Assembly: GCA_900548955.1 (NCBI GenBank)
Contig: URMQ01000008.1
Span: 1-27,237 of the forward strand
Length of the DNA: 27,237 bases
Source of the DNA: an uncultured Eggerthella sp.
Lineage (GTDB): Bacteria > Actinomycetota > Coriobacteriia > Coriobacteriales > Eggerthellaceae
Direction: 5' to 3'
Below the pieces are notes generated by a model, which was not told where the DNA came from, did no database searches, and saw nothing but the letters and a program-made list of their open reading frames with translations. Every line of letters begins with the position of its first letter. Position 1 is the first letter of the stretch. A program made the position numbers and the translations under genes. Below, in pieces: positions 22,624 to 27,237 of the stretch.

Positions 22624-25470
22624 GTGGCCAATAGCTACAAGCAAACCATGAATTTGCCGCGCACCGACTTCGCAATGCGCGCGAATTTACCCGAAAACGA
22701 ACCAAAGCGCCTGAAATTCTGGAATGACATTGACATTTATCACAAGGTGCTCGAAAAGAATAAGGAGAATGCTCCCTTTGTTTTGCATGACGGGCCTCCG
22801 TATGCAAATGGTCCTATTCATGTTGGTCACGCTTTTAACAAAATCTTGAAAGACTTCGTAAATAAAAGCCATGCACAGCGTGGTTACTTTACGCCCTATA
22901 TTCCTGGATGGGATTGTCATGGTCAGCCTATTGAGCACATGGTTGAAAAAACCTTGGGTCCAAAGAAGATGGCAGAAACCAGCCAGCCTGAATTGCGTAA
23001 ACTTTGCCGTGAATGGGCAGAAGAGCATATTGATATTCAGCGTGAAGGTTTCAAGCGCCTGGGTGTAAATGCAGATTGGGAACATCCTTACCTTACGTTT
23101 ATTCCTGATTATGAAGCTGGTAATGTTGAAATCTTCAAGACCATGTATCTCAATGGTTCTATTTATCGTGGCCGCAAGCCAATTCATTGGTGTAAGCGCT
23201 GCCATACTGCTTTAGCTGAAGCAGAAATTGAATACAGCGATGAAGTTTCTCCTTCTATTTTCGTTAATTTTAAGCTTGATGCCGTTCCTCCTATTTTTGA
23301 AGCAGCAGGCGTAACCGATCCTGCTTATGTTCTTATTTGGACAACAACGCCTTGGACCCTTCCTGCAAATGCGGGAGTTTGTTTGGCTCCTGGTGCTGAT
23401 TACATCATGGTTAATGCCGATGGCATCTACACCATCATGGCGTATGACCTGCTTGAGGATGTGGCTCAGACGGCTGGTTGGCAGTCTTATGAGCCTGTTA
23501 AGGATGCTCAGGGAAATGTCATTACCGTAAAGGGTCGCGAACTTGCAGGTACTTCTTATACCTGTCCAATCCGTCAAGATTTGAAGGGTATGTTTGTTTA
23601 TGGCGACCATGTAACGCTTGATACTGGTACTGGTTGTGTTCATACTGCTCCTGGTCATGGCCAGGAAGACTATGCGGTAGGCTTGGAATTCGATCTGCCT
23701 ATCTTGATGCCTGTTGACGACAATGGCGTTCTTACCGATGAAGCTGGTCGCTTTGCTGGATTAGATGTTGATGATGCAAATCCTGAAATCATCAAGTGGC
23801 TTGACGAGCAGGGTGTATTGGTAGCTCATGTTGAAATTTCTCACAGCTATCCTCATTGCTGGCGTTGTCATCAGCCAGTTATTTTCCGTGCTACCGATCA
23901 GTGGTTCGTCTCCATGGAAAAGAATGACCTGCGTACAAAAGCATTAGACGCTATTGAGAACAAGGTCAACTGGGTACCCGCTTGGTCTTCTCGCCGTATT
24001 GGTTCCATGGTTGCTGATCGTCCTGACTGGTGTATTTCTCGTCAGCGTTCATGGGGTGTGCCAATTCCTGTATTCAAGTGCGCTAAGTGCGGTTCTACTG
24101 TTGCAACCGAAGAAACCTTTGATGCGGTAATTGAATTGTTCCGCACAGAAGGTGCCGATGCTTGGTTTACTAAGGAGCCAAAAGAGTATTTGCCTCATGG
24201 GGTAGCTTGTGAAAAATGCGGTTGCACCGACTTGCTTCCTGAAAAAGATATTTTGGACGTTTGGTGGGAATCTGGCGTTTCTCATACCAGTGTTTGCAAG
24301 CATCGCAGCGATGAGGGACTGCGCTTCCCAGCAGATTTGTACCTTGAGGGCTCTGACCAGCATCGCGGTTGGTTCCAGTCTTCGCTTCTTACCAGTGTTG
24401 GCGCTTATGGTGTTCCACCCTACAAGAGTGTTATGCATTGCGGCTTCACGGTAGACGAACAGGGCCGTAAGATGTCTAAGTCATTAGGCAATGGCGTTGA
24501 TCCTGCTGAAGTGTGCGAAAAGTTTGGTGCGGATGTTTTGCGTCTGTGGGCAGCAAGTGTAGATTTCTCTCAGGACGTAAGTATTTCTGAAAACATTTTG
24601 AAGCAGGTATCCGATGCGTATCGTCGTTTCCGCAACACGTTCCGCTTCTTGCTGGGCAACTTAGATGATTTCAATCCTGAAACCGATTCGGTTGCATGGG
24701 ATGCTCTTGAGCCTATCGATGCTTATATGATGGCCAAGACTGCAGCTATTCTTAAAGAAATCGAAGCGGCATATACCGATTATCGCTTTAAGGATGTTTA
24801 CCGCAGCGCATACGACTTCGTAAATGATTTGTCTGCAATCTATATGGACGTTACCAAGGATCGTCTGTATTCTGAGGCACCTGCTTCACCTCGTCGTCGT
24901 GCGGTACAGACTGTTTTGATGAACGTTCTCGAAGTACTTGTTCGTGTTCTGTCTCCTATTCTTTCTTTCACTTGCGAAGAGGTATGGGAACATTATCCAA
25001 CCACTATTCGCAACAATGAAGGTCGCGAGATCAGTGTCCAGCTTGCGGGTTGGCCAAAGGCTGAAGACTTTACACCGGCTTTGCCTGGCGAAGATGAGCT
25101 GGCAGCGATTCTTGCTGACTTTGGCGAAGTAATCGCGGTACGTGATGTGGTTACTAAGGCGTTGGAAGATGCTCGTGGCGAAAAGGTAATCAACAAGAGC
25201 CAGGAAGCTACGGTTACTGTAACGGCTCCTAAGGCAACACTTGATGCCATGAGCGTTTATGCTGCTGAAGTATTCGAAGAGTTGTTTATTGTTGCTCACG
25301 TTGATTTTGTTGAAGGCGATGAACTGAGCGCTGCTATTGCTCCTGCAACGGGTGAGAAATGTCCTCGTTGTTGGAACTTCCGTGAATTGGGTGGTAACGC
25401 AAATCATCCACACGTTTGCAAGCGCTGTGGCGATGCTTTGGATGCTATCGGTTTTACCGAAGCTGAATAA
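22624..25470 (+). CDS. ileS: Isoleucyl-tRNA synthetase
   Basis: IleRS charges tRNA-Ile. The 948-residue length fits the bacterial class Ia enzyme with a C-terminal zinc finger. Visible motifs are HIGH as HVGH (residues 66-69) in PYANGPIHVGHAF, the editing-domain segment TTTPWTLPANAGVCLAP, DQWFVSM, KMSKS (616-620) in GRKMSKSLGNG, and the terminal zinc ligands CPRCW and CKRC. The start is GTG at 22624 behind SD AGAAAGG. The gene is followed after 35 nt by lspA and then rluD-like, a common bacterial order. Bacterial-type signatures suggest ordinary sensitivity to mupirocin, though this is not tested by sequence alone. Confidence 0.98.
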   Translation: MANSYKQTMNLPRTDFAMRANLPENEPKRLKFWNDIDIYHKVLEKNKENAPFVLHDGPPYANGPIHVGHAFNKILKDFVNKSHAQRGYFTPYIPGWDCHGQPIEHMVEKTLGPKKMAETSQPELRKLCREWAEEHIDIQREGFKRLGVNADWEHPYLTFIPDYEAGNVEIFKTMYLNGSIYRGRKPIHWCKRCHTALAEAEIEYSDEVSPSIFVNFKLDAVPPIFEAAGVTDPAYVLIWTTTPWTLPANAGVCLAPGADYIMVNADGIYTIMAYDLLEDVAQTAGWQSYEPVKDAQGNVITVKGRELAGTSYTCPIRQDLKGMFVYGDHVTLDTGTGCVHTAPGHGQEDYAVGLEFDLPILMPVDDNGVLTDEAGRFAGLDVDDANPEIIKWLDEQGVLVAHVEISHSYPHCWRCHQPVIFRATDQWFVSMEKNDLRTKALDAIENKVNWVPAWSSRRIGSMVADRPDWCISRQRSWGVPIPVFKCAKCGSTVATEETFDAVIELFRTEGADAWFTKEPKEYLPHGVACEKCGCTDLLPEKDILDVWWESGVSHTSVCKHRSDEGLRFPADLYLEGSDQHRGWFQSSLLTSVGAYGVPPYKSVMHCGFTVDEQGRKMSKSLGNGVDPAEVCEKFGADVLRLWAASVDFSQDVSISENILKQVSDAYRRFRNTFRFLLGNLDDFNPETDSVAWDALEPIDAYMMAKTAAILKEIEAAYTDYRFKDVYRSAYDFVNDLSAIYMDVTKDRLYSEAPASPRRRAVQTVLMNVLEVLVRVLSPILSFTCEEVWEHYPTTIRNNEGREISVQLAGWPKAEDFTPALPGEDELAAILADFGEVIAVRDVVTKALEDARGEKVINKSQEATVTVTAPKATLDAMSVYAAEVFEELFIVAHVDFVEGDELSAAIAPATGEKCPRCWNFRELGGNANHPHVCKRCGDALDAIGFTEAE

Positions 25471-25505
25471 GGCGCAGACCTCGTAAAAGGACTATTTCAA
25501 CTACT

Positions 25506-26078
25506 ATGCAGTTTGAATCAGAGCAAAACAAAGGATCCCGTCAGGAATCTTCGCAAGAAGATCGAAAGGGCGGGATCCTTTCGCGTATATCATTGGCAAA
25601 ATTTTTATCTTTTGTCGTTGTGGCTGTGGTTTGGTTTGCTTTTGATATGGCAACCAAAGCGTATGCAAATTCTTTTGACAAAGGCGAAGTGTTTGCTGGT
25701 CCCTTTGCGGGGCTGATCCAGTTCCGCCTAGCGCATAATACTGGTGCAGCTTGGAGTATGTTTAGTGGTTCTACCTTAGCGTTAGCGGTGATTGCGGTAA
25801 TAGTTTTACTGGCTTTGCTGGTAATTGTTGCGTTGTTTTCCCGTAAGATTACCTGGCTTGAGGCTTTTTCTCTTGGTCTTGTTTTTGCGGGAGGAATAGG
25901 AAATGCGCTCGATCGGTTCACGCTTGGATATGTTGTTGATTTTATCCAGACTTTATTTATCAGTTTTCCGACGTTTAACATCGCAGATATTGGCGTAACA
26001 TGCGGTGTAATCTTATTCGCTCTTTCATTTGTTGTGCGAACATTCAAAGAAGAATCTTCATCTAAGAAAGGAAACTAG
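25506..26078 (+). CDS. lspA: Lipoprotein signal peptidase (signal peptidase II)
   Basis: LspA removes the signal peptide of diacylglyceryl-modified prolipoproteins in the membrane. The 190 residues include four hydrophobic helices and the conserved segments HNTGAAWSMF (77-86) and GGIGNALDRFTLGYVVDF (129-146) followed by FNIADIGV. The catalytic Asp pair is D145 and D161. A 33-residue polar extension (MQFESEQNKG...) precedes the first helix; actinobacterial LspA proteins often have one. The ATG at 25506 has a weak SD (AAAAGGAC, 15 nt away), so the start is less sure than the gene. The extension overlaps a strong inverted repeat. It is 5 nt before the rluD-like gene. Confidence 0.95.
   Translation: MQFESEQNKGSRQESSQEDRKGGILSRISLAKFLSFVVVAVVWFAFDMATKAYANSFDKGEVFAGPFAGLIQFRLAHNTGAAWSMFSGSTLALAVIAVIVLLALLVIVALFSRKITWLEAFSLGLVFAGGIGNALDRFTLGYVVDFIQTLFISFPTFNIADIGVTCGVILFALSFVVRTFKEESSSKKGN
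25530..25581. repeat. Long inverted repeat inside the lspA start region
   Basis: AAAGGATCCCG (25530-25540) pairs perfectly with CGGGATCCTTT (25571-25581). Inside it, ATCTTC (25547-25552) pairs with GAAGAT (25557-25562) around GCAA, a GNRA tetraloop. The hairpin begins 24 nt after the lspA ATG, within the coding sequence, where it could hinder translation. Confidence 0.85.
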
Positions 26079-26083
26079 CACGT

Positions 26084-27148
26084 ATGGCTCGTAGTCTTTC
26101 GACGACCGTAACAGAAGCTTATGACAACATGAGGCTAGATTCGTTTTTATTTGAATCTGGCTTATATGAATCTCGCAGCAAAGCGGTAAAGCAAATTGAG
26201 GCGGGGAAGGTCTTTGTTGGCGGAGAAACGCCGAATAAAAAGACTATTGTTCATACGGGCGATTTTATTGTGTACGAAGAATACGAAACCAATGATCGTA
26301 TTTTCTTAGAGCCGCAAAATATTCCTCTGGATGTGTATTTCGACGATGATGACTTGGCGGTTATCAATAAACAAGCAGGTCTGATATGCCACCCCTCTCC
26401 AGGGCATCCTGACGGAACGCTCTCAAATGCCTTAATTGCGCTGTATGGACGTGATAATCTAGCGCATATTCAAGGCGACGACAGGCCTGGTATTGTTCAT
26501 CGCTTGGACGGTGATACCAGTGGCTTGATGCTTATTGCAAAAAATGATGAAGTGGGTTTTGAATTACAGGATGAAATTCGCTCACGTAATGTGAATAGGC
26601 GCTATCTTTGCTTGGTTCACGGTAACATCGCCAGCGATACTGGTTTAATTGATGCGCCTATTTTTAGAAGTGATAAAAATCGTTTGCGTATGCAGGTATC
26701 CGATAAGCCTCAGGCACGCTCTTCAGTAACTACTTTTAAGGTATTAGAGCGCTTTGAATCGGGTAATAAAGATAACGGCTTTTCTCTGATTGAGTGCAAA
26801 TTGTATTCTGGCCGAACGCATCAGATCCGTGTTCATATGGAATACATCAAGCACTGGTGTGTGGGTGATCCTACCTATGGCACTCCTGGTAAGGCAGATA
26901 ATTTAGGCCTTCATAGACAGTTTTTGCATTCCTACTTTATTGAGTTTACCCACCCTAAAACGCAGGAAACACTTAATTTCTTGGCGCCATTCCCTGAAGA
27001 TTTACGCCAGGTCATGCATAAGTTGAAAAATCGCCGAATTGGTTTGACTGATGCGGGCAGAGAAGTTTTGCAACACTATTGCGAACAGGGCAGAGGTGTA
27101 GCTGATATGGTGGACGTATCAAGTGTAGAATCCTTTAGTCATCTATAA
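26084..27148 (+). CDS. rluD: RluA/RluD-family 23S rRNA pseudouridine synthase
   Basis: The 354-residue protein has an N-terminal S4 RNA-binding domain (about residues 15-70, with LFESGLYESRSKAVKQIEAGKVFV, read in two parts) and a pseudouridine synthase domain whose catalytic loop HRLDGDTSG contains D142. Later RTHQIRVHM and GDPTYG are family motifs. RluD in E. coli makes pseudouridines 1911, 1915 and 1917 in helix 69 of 23S rRNA; the exact sites here are assumed from order and domain layout. Other RluA-family members share these motifs, so the specific symbol is less certain than the family. It follows lspA by 5 nt, whose end supplies SD AAAGGAAA. The acidic tail is not conserved. Confidence 0.9.
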   Translation: MARSLSTTVTEAYDNMRLDSFLFESGLYESRSKAVKQIEAGKVFVGGETPNKKTIVHTGDFIVYEEYETNDRIFLEPQNIPLDVYFDDDDLAVINKQAGLICHPSPGHPDGTLSNALIALYGRDNLAHIQGDDRPGIVHRLDGDTSGLMLIAKNDEVGFELQDEIRSRNVNRRYLCLVHGNIASDTGLIDAPIFRSDKNRLRMQVSDKPQARSSVTTFKVLERFESGNKDNGFSLIECKLYSGRTHQIRVHMEYIKHWCVGDPTYGTPGKADNLGLHRQFLHSYFIEFTHPKTQETLNFLAPFPEDLRQVMHKLKNRRIGLTDAGREVLQHYCEQGRGVADMVDVSSVESFSHL

Positions 27149-27186
27149 TGCTCTGACCTATATTTGGGACAGTCTTATCAAATTTG

Positions 27187-27206
27187 CCTTATCAGTAAGG
27201 TATACT
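27187..27206 (+). promoter_or_regulatory. Candidate promoter and operator at the window end
   Basis: A -10-like TATACT (27201-27206) is directly preceded by the inverted repeat CCTTA-TCAG-TAAGG (27187-27200). A regulator bound there would overlap the promoter. The gene it would serve lies beyond the window. No terminator is visible after the rluD-like gene. Confidence 0.4.
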
Positions 27207-27237
27207 CTATTAGGGATATGAGAAGTGCTTAGGGTAT

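Noticed and set aside
25530..25581. Cloning artefact because of paired GGATCC sites
   Set aside because: The sites lie within an intact lspA frame and are explained by the inverted repeat; no vector-like sequence is nearby.

Overview
This is a contiguous bacterial chromosome segment, roughly mid-40s % GC by eye. Genes are tightly packed and switch strand often, and most have strong Shine-Dalgarno (SD) sites. I see no rRNA, tRNA, CRISPR array, transposase or prophage module. The gene content fits an anaerobic or fermentative Gram-positive bacterium. My best guess is a low-GC member of the Coriobacteriia (Actinomycetota). The support is indirect: a long class III fructose-bisphosphatase, a membrane transhydrogenase, radical-SAM chemistry, a SPASM maturase, dihydroxyacetone-kinase-type genes, and no T-box before ileS. 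A Bacillota origin is not excluded.

Layout. Positions 1-830 hold the 3' end of a MATE/DinF transporter and a YjaB-like acetyltransferase. An MFS exporter (minus) and a small Lar-type zinc-ribbon protein (plus) diverge from about 2130-2420. A minus-strand block at 2763-7779 carries a radical-SAM/SPASM protein, a 147-residue protein with 13 terminal asparagines, a small membrane protein and then class III FBPase. The first three are translationally coupled and are my main candidate for an undescribed peptide-modification (RiPP-like) system.

Positions 8257-11315 (plus) hold a sugar-phosphate cluster: class II aldolase, DhaL-like, DhaK-like and a VOC-fold protein. It ends at a bidirectional terminator shared with a convergent LysR-AlkD operon. 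The LysR gene diverges from two tandem aldo-keto reductases (13138-14945). An RsmJ-like rRNA methyltransferase (minus) diverges from the transhydrogenase operon pntAB (16161-19180). A DUF4177-like small protein, a HIT hydrolase and a complete MATE transporter follow.

A two-cluster ferredoxin-like protein (minus) diverges from ileS-lspA-rluD (22624-27148). Both sides of that divergent region carry possible leader RNA structures.

Working together: pntAB couples the proton gradient to NADPH/NADH balance, which would feed the two NADPH-type reductases. FBPase, the class II aldolase and the DhaK/DhaL pair meet at triose phosphates. ileS-lspA-rluD is a housekeeping translation and lipoprotein-processing run. 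All assignments come from reading motifs in the translated sequence; no database search was run.
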